Positions 13,888 to 24,800 of a stretch of 64,000 nt of DNA are shown here, piece by piece (positions within the stretch are counted from its first letter, which is position 1; every line of letters begins with the position of its first letter). A program made the position numbers and the translations under genes. Source of the DNA: Lonicera japonica (Eukaryota > Streptophyta > Magnoliopsida > Dipsacales > Caprifoliaceae); NCBI GenBank assembly GCA_021464415.1, contig CM038470.1, positions 26,251,601 to 26,315,600 on the forward strand, in the 5' to 3' direction. The notes under the pieces were generated by a model. The model was given only the letters and a program-made list of their open reading frames with translations, did no database searches and was not told the DNA's origin.

Positions 13888-14620
13888 TTAACCCCACAAG
13901 AAATTCTCCTCCGGCCATAACCCACCGTAGATGGACTCATATCCGATGGGTTGACTCGGCACAGAGAAACACAACTCATCAACCTGATCACTTAAATCCA
14001 TAAACAAATCGGGTAGATCATAAAACGGGTCATCAACATTACTCCCACCCGAACCCGATGAACCCGGAGAGCAAGGAACAAATGAATCGGCTTGGCTTGG
14101 CTCTGCTTCGGTTTCAGCTTCAGCTTCACGGCTCGCATTAATTTCGGATAGGGCTGCGGCTTTAGAAGCCGCGGCTTGGATGTCTTTGGGAGAGCTTGAA
14201 GCCGGCTGGGGTAGTAAATGAGCAAGTTCTGGGAAATTGAGGTGAGCCGAGCCGCCTTTGATAGTGATGGCGGCTACGTCGTGAGCTCGAGCCGCCATTT
14301 CGGGAGTCGAGAATGTTCCGAGCCATATTCGGGACTTTTTTCTCGGCTCTCGGATTTCGGATACCCATTTGCCCCAGCTCCGTTTACGTACGCCCCGGTA
14401 AATGGGGTGTTTTTGGTCATTTCTGTTTTTACCATTTTGCCTCTTCAATGGTGGCGGTGGTGGAGGAAGGGGTGGTGGTGGTGGTGGGAGAAGAGGGGGA
14501 GATGGTTAGATGATCATTATGTTTTTGACAATTTTGCCCTTTTCTATCTCTGTTGGTGGAAATCTTGGACATGGGGATGATGATGGTGTTGGTATTGGTT
14601 TGATTATAACACTCCAACAT
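13888..14620 (-). CDS. DREB-type AP2/ERF transcription factor, apparent frame break near the N terminus
   Basis: Plant-specific nuclear transcription factor. The main frame (14448 down to the stop at 13888) encodes a complete AP2 domain, from [12 protein letters not shown] through [13 protein letters not shown] to AHLNFPEL. The DREB-diagnostic valine and glutamate (positions 14 and 19 of the domain) are present, which predicts binding to DRE/CRT-type elements. After the domain come an [10 protein letters not shown] motif, an acidic Glu/Ser/Gly-rich region and a tryptophan-containing C-terminal tail, as in the A-4 DREB group. This frame has no ATG: its first codon here is TTG, and upstream it runs through His/Pro codons to a TGA. 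An ATG at 14620 opens another frame encoding a Ser/Thr/Pro-rich segment typical of such N termini, and that frame stops just where the main frame continues. One extra base in the C- or A-rich stretch (about 14430-14490) would explain this. It could be a sequencing error, a real null allele or non-AUG initiation. No intron is needed. Confidence 0.85.
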
Positions 14621-14702
14621 AGTAGTAGGAGGGGGAATTAGAGGTGAGGAGGAGAATAACTACATGTGGGGGGATAGAGGTAGTATAGAGGAAGAGGAGT
14701 TT

Positions 14703-14712
14703 CTTTTATAAT
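14703..14712 (-). promoter_or_regulatory. Possible TATA element of the DREB gene
   Basis: On the minus strand a TATAATTATA stretch lies about 85-95 bases upstream of the ATG at 14620. It is followed by a pyrimidine-rich stretch that would be a normal 5' leader. This rests on position and composition only. Confidence 0.3.
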
Positions 14713-14861
14713 TATAGAACATGAGGAGAATAAAGGAAAAAAAATATATATATATATATAAAAAAAAAAGCAATGGGGCCTAAATATAAAAAGGGGTACA
14801 CTTTGGTGATTTTTTCTCCTTAAAACCTTTTGAAAAACAACAAAGATAGAAAGATAAACTC

Positions 14862-15017
14862 CAAGTTGGTAAAATGATAAACTACAGTCCTGACAAATTA
14901 AAAAACATCTAACAATTCATGTATCGTAAGTTTGTTTATCAAGTTGGTCAAATGATAAACTCCAGTCATGATAAATTAAAAAACATCTCAAGATTCATGT
15001 ATCATAAGTTTAAGACT
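14862..15017. repeat. Two-copy tandem repeat, period 78 bp
   Basis: Two adjacent units, each beginning CAAGTTGGT and containing AAATTAAAAAACATCT and TTCATGTATC, start at 14862 and 14940. They differ at several positions, so the duplication is not recent. Confidence 0.8.
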
Positions 15018-15141
15018 TTAATTTGTGAAGGTAAATCTACATGCAATTGTAAATTCTGTAGCCCGATATAAATGACATATTTTTTGATCAGAACGATACA
15101 AAGGTCGGTATGCATATAATTTTATACTTTGAAGTTTCAAT

Positions 15142-15463
15142 TGTTAAGCATGATATTCATTGCAATTCCTTCATTCTCCTAATAGTTTAAGTTTTTGGGA
15201 GAGATAGTTTCTAACATGGTATCAGAGCTTGGTTCTCTAGAAGGTTTAAGGTTCAAGCCTTGGCACTTCCATCCCCCATCCACCATCCATTAAATATGCT
15301 CTCCAAGTACAAGTATGGAGATTGCACGTCCATCCATTAATCTATCTGCTCTCCACGTGCAAGTATAGGGTTGCACGTGAGAAAGGGTGTTAAGTATGAT
15401 ATTCATTACAGCTCATTCCTTCTCTTAACAGCTTAAGCTTTTAGGAAAGATGGTTTAATAACA
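15142..15463 (+). mobile_element. TRIM (terminal-repeat retrotransposon in miniature)
   Basis: Two direct terminal repeats of 75 and 76 bp (15142-15216 and 15388-15463) both start TGTTAAG and end TAACA, giving canonical TG...CA LTR ends. Directly after the first repeat comes TGGTATCAGAGC (15217-15228), the primer-binding site complementary to initiator methionine tRNA used by many plant LTR elements. A purine run GAGAAAGGG just before the second repeat serves as polypurine tract. Flanking pentamers TCAAT and CCAAT differ at one base. The 171-bp interior has no ORF, as expected for TRIMs, which borrow proteins from autonomous elements. Confidence 0.88.
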
Positions 15464-18009
15464 CCAATCGCATATGTATCTTGTAATGCAAATTATATAT
15501 TGCATTTGAAATGTTAATGTGCAATTAAAAGTCAAAAATGGTAAGATATTCTTAACTAAATTAGCTTGACAAGAAATAAATAGTTGGAAGTTTAAACCTA
15601 CGATATTTATAAAGAACCCCAAAAATTTTACTATCAAAAAATATTATTTTGTATAAATTTTTATTAAATAATTTAATATTATTACACACACATTACGTAG
15701 GTCATACTTCTGACATACATACACATAAATATATTTTGTGATTCACATTTTTCGTGTTGTCTACAGCATACGTTCCTTTTCATCAATAAATGTCCCGAAA
15801 ATTCTTTAAAGAATTAAAATTTGGAATTGAGAATTGGACTCTCACATGCTAATTGTTGACTCTTTTATGAGCTATTGATGATATCATCATGCAAGAGGAG
15901 AATAATGTGGGCAATATTTGTCTAATATTTAGTTTCTAATTGTCACATGATCTATATTTATAAATGGCTATAAGGTTCGGGCTTGTGAGTATGGACAAAA
16001 TTTGGCTGACTACAAGTTGGTCTCTCACTCATTATTTACCTAATTTGGCAATTAAATTCAATTGGGCTCTAATTATTTAATTTCAAATTACCCACTAATT
16101 GTACTTATTCCTTTTAAACTAGTGGATCAATTTATATATTAAATATCTTTCATCAATTCTCAATAAGAATATGCTCTTTTCTTTTCATATTGCCACATCA
16201 ATTTGTACTTATATTGTTGTTTTAGAGTAATTCAATTATTTTATAAAATAAATTTTGAGTGTCTTTAAGGAGCTATCTTGATGCCCCAATTGGGAGGTTG
16301 CGGTTCCATTCTTAACTCTACAGAATTTGTAACTTTTTTTAAAAGAAAAGATTTTAGACATTCTTTTTAACACAATAATTTTTTTTAGTTTAGTACCTAT
16401 GGAGCATATACTAATCTCAAATTTCATTTATACGACCACTCTTTTTAATTAGATTCTTTGAATAATTCCCATAATTTATCTAAATATTTAAAACTGGTGT
16501 GCAATACAAAATTATTTATACTTTATACTAAGGTGCCATTTTTCACCATCTGAAATCTGAATTTTAATACATTCAGATTTCAGAAGTTCATTATGTTGTT
16601 TGTTTCACCTTCATATTCAAATCCAAAATTTGAATTTTCATCTGAATAATTTATAGGCAAATTTATCACTGAATTTTACTCTTTCGTCCAAATGGTGGTT
16701 AAATGCCACTCCTACACCTTCGTCCATCGTTTTGGCGAGGTACGTCACCAATTGTATAGAGGAAACGATCGCTATTGGAAGAGGAAAAGAGCGCCATCGG
16801 AAGTTAAAAAAGAAGAGGAGGAAAATAACTCACCTAAAGATATGTAGAGAGACACAATGAGCTTGTAGCTGGCGAGGACGTTTGGTGTAGCAATTTCCAA
16901 ACTTGTAGTCTCCTGGGAGAGATGTAGAGAGACACGGTAAGCTTGTTTTTACAGAGAATTTAACAACCCAAATATTTAACATCGATAGTATAATGAGAAG
17001 GTCATTGGTATATATGTGGAAACAATGAACCTAATTTATAATTTGGGCTAGGAGGATGCGTGTGGTTACATATGGTATCAGAGCAAACCGATGGTTACTA
17101 CCACGTGATGTGCGGGTATTGTGGGTCAGGTCTGTGCGGTTGACGACTAACCGAAATTGCTAGATGCTACTAGTTAGAGTCTAGATTTTGTACACATGTG
17201 GGAACAATAAATCTAATTTTTACAATTTGGGACAGCCATTTTAGAGAATAACCCGATATTTTATTAAAACATAAAACAAAGAGATTTTTTGGATCCAATA
17301 TTCAAATTTCAAAACTAGACTTTAGTTTTCAGATTAAGAAATTAGATTCAAATAACAAAATAGTTACTCCAACAATTTAATATTATCAAAGTGACACGTA
17401 ATAGTTTCCATGCTCGCCCAATCCTTAGGTCACAAACCACTTAGCAAATTAATGTGAACATAATACCGCATGAACTTTATGTCGATAATTTAATAATTTT
17501 CCCTTTTTCTAGCAATATTTCTCGTCATGGAATTCGTTAGAAAGAGAGTTCCCCTCCAACAAGAAAGGGATAAAATAATGGTAAATTAAAATATTCGTTT
17601 GCAAACATTCGTTTTGTAGCCAATAGTTTAGCATATATGGTTTGTTAAACTATTCCCACGCCAATATCTTGACTACATCATATGTCGGGTTTGCCGGTTT
17701 GGATATTTTCAACTCAATCACATACCCTGGAAGAATAAATTTTTATCAAGGAACTCGTTTGGTTATATAAATTATTTTATTTTAAATTAATAAATTACAA
17801 TTTTTTATTTTTTATTTTTTTAAAACAAAAATTAAATGTTCATTTTAACTATATTTTTACATTTTTTTTATTAAACATCTTAAATATTAACTTAAATTTT
17901 GTGATTTTATATACTATTTTATTTTTGTAACCAAACACTCAATATAATTCACGAACTAAGCAATTTTAAATTATTGATTTAACGGGAATTTTTATAAATA
18001 ATTTATCGT
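15464..18009. other. Gene-free interval with repeat relics
   Basis: No gene is supported; frames such as 16236-16427 (minus) look random. Positions about 16531-17365 may be one degraded inverted-repeat element (both ends carry ATCTGAA-type words) with the TRIM-like relic near 17 kb inside it. 17740-17950 is low-complexity AT. Confidence 0.5.
17006..17230 (+). mobile_element. Second TRIM-like retroelement relic
   Basis: A second TGGTATCAGAGC primer-binding site lies at about 17074-17085. It is preceded by a short block starting TGTGGAAACAATGAACC and ending GGTTACA, and a diverged direct copy of that block (TGTGGGAACAATAAATC) appears near 17200. This suggests a short-LTR element of about 220 bp. 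The right repeat is incomplete and no target duplication is clear. Confidence 0.55.
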
Positions 18010-19235
18010 TGCTTAATTCTACACTTAAATACAATAAAACCCTACTTTTGTAGAAAATAATTAAACTAGTATAGCGAATAAGTAGGAGTCAATCCAAATC
18101 CAAGCTAATATCTTAAAAGTATGAGAGTTTGTCGAACTCCAATATTTTAGGAACCAAATTAAAACCGTTTTTAAAGTTTGATTTGTTTTGAAATTAATTT
18201 AACTAAGAAATTAAAAATTAAACTAAACTAATTAAATTAAATCAGCAAGCAAGTAATCAATAATAGGAAATCCCAAGGAAAGATAATCCACCACCATGGA
18301 TATAAACAAAAAGCTTTCTAATTATATTTTTAATATTCATCCCTACTATATAAACAAATTTGAATTCACCAGGCATCGCATGTATCCCCCAAATTGGTGA
18401 TCACTAGAGATCATTCCTTTATTTTAAAAACAATTAAAGTACTAGAAAGAAAATACACGTTATAGTAATGGTAATTTCAAAATTTATTTTAATTCAGGAC
18501 GAACACTTAAAAATCAATTAGAATTAAATTAAGTTCATTATATCCACGGCGGTTTCATCCCTCTCCTTTGGGAGAGAGTTTAGCCAAGCATATTAAATAA
18601 AGAACACATTAAAATAAAATAATAATTCATCATTAAAATTAAAACTAAAATACTTAAATACTTAAATACAAACTATAAAAAATTAGAAAGCTAGAAAGCG
18701 TCTATGTTTATGATGCTCGAACTGGCGTGTGCCGCACGGCTTTACGCTGTCCACTTCTTTTCCTTCAATACTTCGGCCGTACGGAAAACTAGTATGAAGG
18801 ATTTTTCTCTCTCTAGAATTCTCTAATAATATCTATATTCTATCTATTTTCTCTATATTTTTTTCTTCTATATCTTTTCTATCCGTAGGTGTAGAAAATG
18901 GGTCTATATATAGGAAGAAGAGAGAAGTTTACAAGGTTTAGGAAACTAGAATTGTAAAACAAATAACAACTTTGAGTTCAATTAGGATTCTAATTAAGAG
19001 AGAATAAGGAGTTCTATTCGAATTAGGAGAGAATATTGAATTAGAATATTCTTTCTTCTTTATCTTCCTTTCTAATCTTTAATAGACTACTTCCACCTTT
19101 TTAGGCTTTTTATTATAATTTTCTTTTTCCTTACAAAAAGACAAAATAAATATTAATCCTCCATAATTTAAGCATTAATTATATTCTAACAAAATATTAT
19201 TTGCGGGTTAAAATAACAATTTTGAGCACTTATCA
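18010..19235 (-). mobile_element. LTR-like sequence (possible solo LTR)
   Basis: Read on the minus strand the block begins TGATAAGTGCTC and ends AATTAAGCA, so it has TG...CA ends. It contains a TATATATAG element near 18905 followed by a transcribed-looking leader, as in an LTR promoter and R region. There is no protein-coding frame. I found no convincing 5-bp target duplication, so the borders and the solo-LTR reading are tentative. Confidence 0.4.
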
Positions 19236-20037
19236 ATTATTCAATTTATAAATTAGAGAACAACTAACCGATCACTATGGCTGAATTGTGTTTTAGAAAA
19301 AAAATAAAAAGTGTCAATAAAAATTATAATATAACGTTAAAATATTGTTATAAAGTGCTGATAACCACGGCATTTTCAGAGATTTTGCTATAGTAATGAT
19401 GTAAATTGTGATTTCTATATAATTTCTCTTACTAACACAATTTTATTTTATTTTAAGTAGAACTGATATTTGGTGAGGAGATAGGGTGAAGGAATCTGGA
19501 CTCTTGGATCATTAAATAGATATAATGCTCACCTATTATTATGTGTGTTGATCACTACCAAATACCATTAAAAAACTACCCTAAAGATCAATGCTTAATT
19601 AAGCTTTATTTTAGTTTACTGTAACTAAAGTGTTTTCCATTATCATCAAGCGACTAAAATATTTGTTTATCATATCCAATTCGCCAATAATTAAAAGAAT
19701 ACTTCGGACTTTGGCATCCAATTTTTTATTTCTTTTTTGTTGTCATAAAGCAAGTGGCATTTTTCGTCTCTATTTTTTGTTTATTTTCCCACTTGAAAAA
19801 AAAGAATCTAAAAATGTCAAGCATTTCGATCAGAAGTTACTTTTTTCTGAATTCTTAGAAATAGAAAATAGGTTGTAAGTACTTCCTTTATAATTGTATT
19901 CAAGGTAAATATACTTTATTATTCCAAACTAGATATATGACTCCTTCCACAATTTGCTTTAACTATAAGAACAATTTGCAAATATTTGTTCACTAAAAGG
20001 ATAAGCCTCTTTTTATGAATGGTCGATTATACTCTTA
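19236..20037. other. Gene-free interval
   Basis: AT-rich. The 82-codon frame at 19630-19878 (plus) encodes a Phe/Leu/Ile-rich peptide without a recognisable domain and is probably chance. Confidence 0.5.
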
Positions 20038-20359
20038 GGCCTCGTTTGATTCACGGAAGATAAATCAATTCCCTTATCTTTTCCATGGAAGTGGAAAACT
20101 AAATTTCCTGACAAGTTTCTTTTCTTGTGTTTGGTAAAACATGGAAAGTATTTAGGTAAGACTATTATTATCTAAATTTTTTGTAATAAATGCTTGAAAA
20201 TCACATGGAAAAATTAATCCCATGCGTTTTGAGATGAATGGTTTTGTCCCCTACTTTCCCCTCTCTCGGGAAAATATTTTCAGAATTTGTGCTTGCCAAA
20301 TAAAGGAAAAGAAAGCGTTTCCTTTCTCGAGTATTAAAATCCGTGAACCAAACGAGGCC
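20038..20359. mobile_element. Tourist-like MITE with well-preserved ends
   Basis: The ends GGCCTCGTTTGATTCACGG and, on the other strand, GGCCTCGTTTGGTTCACGG differ at one position. TTA flanks both sides (20035-20037 and 20360-20362). 322 bp, no transposase. It is among the best preserved MITEs in the window, so possibly a younger insertion. The ORF at 20222-20470 is partly inside it and is not a gene. Confidence 0.88.
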
Positions 20360-20509
20360 TTAGTACAATCTTTTATTTCTTTATTACCTTTAATGGTTAT
20401 TAAGCCTCACCGACTATCTCTGATGTCACCGTCCACTGGAGTTTTGGCAGCCACTCCGGAGCTCCAGTGACCATTATCGAACCTCCAACAAGGACATAGG
20501 AATTCCGGC

Positions 20510-20960
20510 AAGAAATTTTATATAGTGCAAAAACAAATTTGCATTCAAATTTATGTTTTTACAAATTTAGTGCAAAAATGAATTTGTATCAAAATTCATA
20601 TCTTAATTAATTTGTCTACAGATTTGGTGCAAAAATATATTTGTACTAAAATTTATAACATTAGTTTCTTGCGAATTTAGTACAAAAACAGTTTCACACA
20701 AAAAATATACCATGGCTTGCTTGAGGATTTAGTGCAGAACAGATTTGCACTAAAATATGTATCATTTGTTGATTGTGAATTTAGTACAAAAACGTATTTG
20801 CACTAAAATATGTATCATTAGTTGATTGCAAATTTAGTGTAAAAACAGATTAGCGTTAAAAATATATCATGAGTTGCTTGAGAATTTAACGCAAAAAATA
20901 AATTTGCACTAAAGTATGTATCATTTGTTACTTGAGAATTTAATGCAACAAATTTGTAGT
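20510..20960. repeat. Tandem array with palindromic core (about 60-bp units)
   Basis: About seven diverged units, each with a near-palindrome of the type TTTAGTGCAAA-(5 nt)-TTTGCACTAAA followed by TATGTATCATT and GTTGATTG words. The same AGTGCAAAA/TTTTGCACT core recurs in the MULE near 43.7 kb, suggesting a shared transposon origin. Confidence 0.75.
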
Positions 20961-21891
20961 ACTTATACCAAGGTTTTGGTGAGGTTACGATATTGTGGTA
21001 ATGGTTGTCAGAGCTCTGGAAGGGGATAGCGGTGGTGGTGGCGGACGGTGATAATTAATTTATTTTTACGAAAAAAATAAAAGAAATGAATGAAGGATAT
21101 TTTAAATAAAGCACAATAACTATCCTTAGTTTAGAATGAAAATGTAAGACGTCTATTATTTGAATATAATTATAGAAGAAACTCTTTTAACCCATTTAAC
21201 TCTTTTAGAAAATTCAAAGTAAAGTTGAAAAGTATTTCAAGATCCTAATTTTTCGAAAAAGATTTACAAATCATACTCCAAGTCCATTTTGGCCGATAAC
21301 CACGCCAACATCGTACAAGCCAAAAAAGAAGACGAAGAATAAGAGCACTTGCTCCTTTCGAGTGATAAAAATCACCGTTAACTATATTTTAAATTTTGAC
21401 CATATTTTTACAAAATGCGTGCTCGGATTTTGAAAATTGGAACTCTGATCTAATTAAAAATCTTTTAAAATTATAGGTTTAGGGAAGTACAAAAAAATTA
21501 AGTTAAAACAGAAAACAATAGAAATAAGCGGACACAAACTCACCATATTACCATTTTTCAACTTTTATTAAAATTAGTTATTTTTTCAATTACGTTTAAC
21601 TTTTCCAAATCAACACAATAAGCAACGAAAAATTAAAGGATATTATTATTGAAAGAAACAAGTTGGGCATCCAAAATTCTAGCAAAGCCATTTTCCCGTC
21701 TGGAAAAAATATGACAACAGCAGCTTCTAACACTACATAGGCGTACCACATACCAACTGTTCACCTTCCCTATCCTGGTAATTTTTATTATCACGCGACA
21801 TGGAATTCACACATAAATAAATGTTTGTATGCGCAAAGGCGTGTATATATAATTCAAGATATCTGGAACGAATTTTCGAGTCTTTTTTGCT
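20961..21891. other. 3' flank of the acyl-CoA oxidase gene
   Basis: No coding region is recognised. The final part (about 21600-21891) should contain the 3' untranslated region of the minus-strand ACX gene; no strong polyadenylation signal stands out. Confidence 0.5.
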
Positions 21892-24800
21892 TCAAAGCTT
21901 AGCGGTACGTAGCTGTTGCTTAAGCATGGGGCGGACGTACTCATGGAAGCCATCAGGCACAACTGAGTCATTGAGAGGATCCTTCCAAGCCGCTTCGTAG
22001 AGCTTCGGATACACATTTCCATCGTAGCATCCAAGAATTGAACCGAGGAAGTGGTCTGTGTAGTTAAATGCGTCGACCAATGCGATCGCATTTGGACGGA
22101 CCTAGTCGAACATCATGAATTCCAAGTTTAGTACTCAATCTAGAATTACAATGTGTTTACTTGGCATTGCAACTGAAACGACTATTTACTTCCGACTGTT
22201 TTCCAGATCCATGCAAACCAAATGCACACTAAAAAGTACTGCAGTCTATAATCATCATTTCTGATGCCAACCAAACAAGCACATCGAAACTCTATGTTTA
22301 CTAATATCTATGATTGACAAATACTCACTACACCAATGCTATTGCAAGTATTTTATCTAAGTACTCCCTCCATCTCAAATTAAGAGTCGGCGTTTAGTAG
22401 CAGAATTTTATAAGGATCCACTAATTTCAACATATCCAATGGTTAAAACAGAACTTGTTTAATGTCTTGAGATTTAGCATGCTGGTCATACTCAAAAAAG
22501 GAATCTGGACTCTTAATTTTAATGTCTATTTTTCCAATTGTCGTCTCTGACCTTTTTCCCTTCTTTTTCCGAGATTTATTGCATCTCCATATTGTACGAT
22601 ATTGTATCTATACGTGTATAAATACAATGTAGGTATTCACAAGTATCACACGACTAAAGTTGATCGGATGGATTATATATGTATGGACGAACCTGGGAAT
22701 ATAAAGATCTGAGTTGGTCATTTGCAAGGTAACCCTGCTTGGGGGTGATGGAGCCAGTAGCAAGGAATTCTCCCTGGTGCTTGTGAAGAAGGGACAAGGC
22801 ATATATATTACACAGCACCTCCAACTGTTTTTTTACTCCTTTCCCAGGTATCTCTTGTTTCAATTTCTCAATAAACCTGCATGCCAAAAATATTTGGACC
22901 GAAAAAATTATTAGAAAAATACACTTACCGTGTACAGGAGTAGTACCACCACCATTATACAAACTATTTGAGTTTGTAACACAGTAGATGACATCAAGGT
23001 GTAGAGAAATGTTGCTGTTTTACTTCATCCACAATTGAGGGAGGGAGGGAGGGAGGGTGGGTGGGTGGGGTTTTTTTTTTTTTTTTGTTTTGGGGGGTGG
23101 GGGGGGGGGGGGATGCAATCAAGCACAACTAAGTGACAAAAATATATAGTGCATTCGATAAAAAAAAGTTGAAAATGATTTAAAATACTACTAATTTTAT
23201 GATTTGGCGAGAATGTGAGATGTTCTATTACATTTCCAGTTTTTCCAAGGAATCCAATTCTGTGGGCAATGGCCAAGAACAACTAATGACGAATATATAG
23301 AGTGCATTCAATAAAAAGGGCTGGAAAATGATTTAAAATAATATTAATTTTATGGTTTGGTGAGAATGTAAGATGTTCTATTACATTTCCAGTTTTCCCA
23401 TGGAATCCAATTCTGTGGGCAATGGCTAAGAACAATTTTCCATGAAAAACAGAGGAAAAGATGGAGCACATCTCACCAAATCACACCTCTTTTTCCAACT
23501 ATTCATAAAACTTAATTGTTTTTCTAATCAAATACACGCATAAAAGAGACCCGTGGTTGGCCAGCCTGGGTGGGGGCATGGGGGATTATGACCCCAAGGA
23601 ATTATTTAGTAGTGTCAAACCCACGTAATAGTTGAACTTTCAGATCTTGAATTGAGTGTAAGGAAAATTAAGCTTACTTGGAAACAACAATTAATTGGCA
23701 GTGAGCAACAGCTGCCTCCACTAAATCAGCCGACAGTTCCGCAAACCCTATGCCAAGATGAAGTCCAAATATATAAGCATACATACCACCAAAAAATGGG
23801 GGGAGGGAGAGGAAGGGGGGGGGGTTCAAAGTCGTTATTTCCCCCTATAATTCCAAACATTTCCTCAGTTAAAGTTTAACAATGAGATGAAAATAGAAAT
23901 AGATGTGTAAGATTGAATTTGCATGAATTATATAATTTATAAACATATACCTTCTTCTAGATTTGCAAATTTGCTCAAATTTCGAGCGCAAGCAACAGAC
24001 ATTCGAGCAGCCCTTGCCTCAAACGCTTCCAATATTGCACTGGGCTTTAACCAATCCTCAGCTGCATTAGAAAGGACAAAATGACCACACAATAAGTAGA
24101 AATTCACATTATCGTTAATGCCCATTTGGAATAGTGGACGTTAAGCTATTAATTAGAATTGATCTTTTAATTCGTTTACAGGCTTGTTTGGATTGGGGAC
24201 AGGGACCTAGGTGAAATGTAAAATGGTCAATGGAGAAATATAGATTCACTTGTTTGGGATTAACTTTGTTCAGTATTTTTGTCTAAAATTACATTATTAT
24301 TGTCTAGGCAGCTATTTTATAATTCTACAAGAAGAAAAAAATTATCAGACAGGTGAAAATAATTTTCACCATTTAATTTGTGCCTATTCTGAACCAAACA
24401 GACCTTATGACAACGAACATTCTACTTTTGAAAGCAAGAAAAACAAGATTTTAGAAAATTACTTCCAAACAAAAATAGAAGATACCTCTTTGAACCTCAG
24501 AACGATATTGCATCAGTTGTTCAACTCGCCCCATATAAGCTATTGTCCCCACTGGCTGCTTTCCAGAACCCAGCTGAGAGACGGTCTTCACAAGAAACCT
24601 AGCAACCTACAAAATATAAATTACATCTTCTCATTATTAGGTACATGATATAAGCACTTAGGGATTGAAAAATGACCCAACCAGGTCCAACTTAAATATA
24701 GACAAATCTTTAGGTTTAAAAGAAAGCAAAACAAATAAATTAGCCCACAAAATCATCATAAAGTATCTATATTAAATGCAAGGGGCAGGCGGCAATTATT

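Noticed and set aside
13992..14620. Overlapping frames on both strands in the DREB region, including a 120-codon plus-strand frame
   Set aside because: They are other-frame readings of the GC-rich AP2 coding region; only the frame at 14620-14429 is considered, as the likely N terminus.
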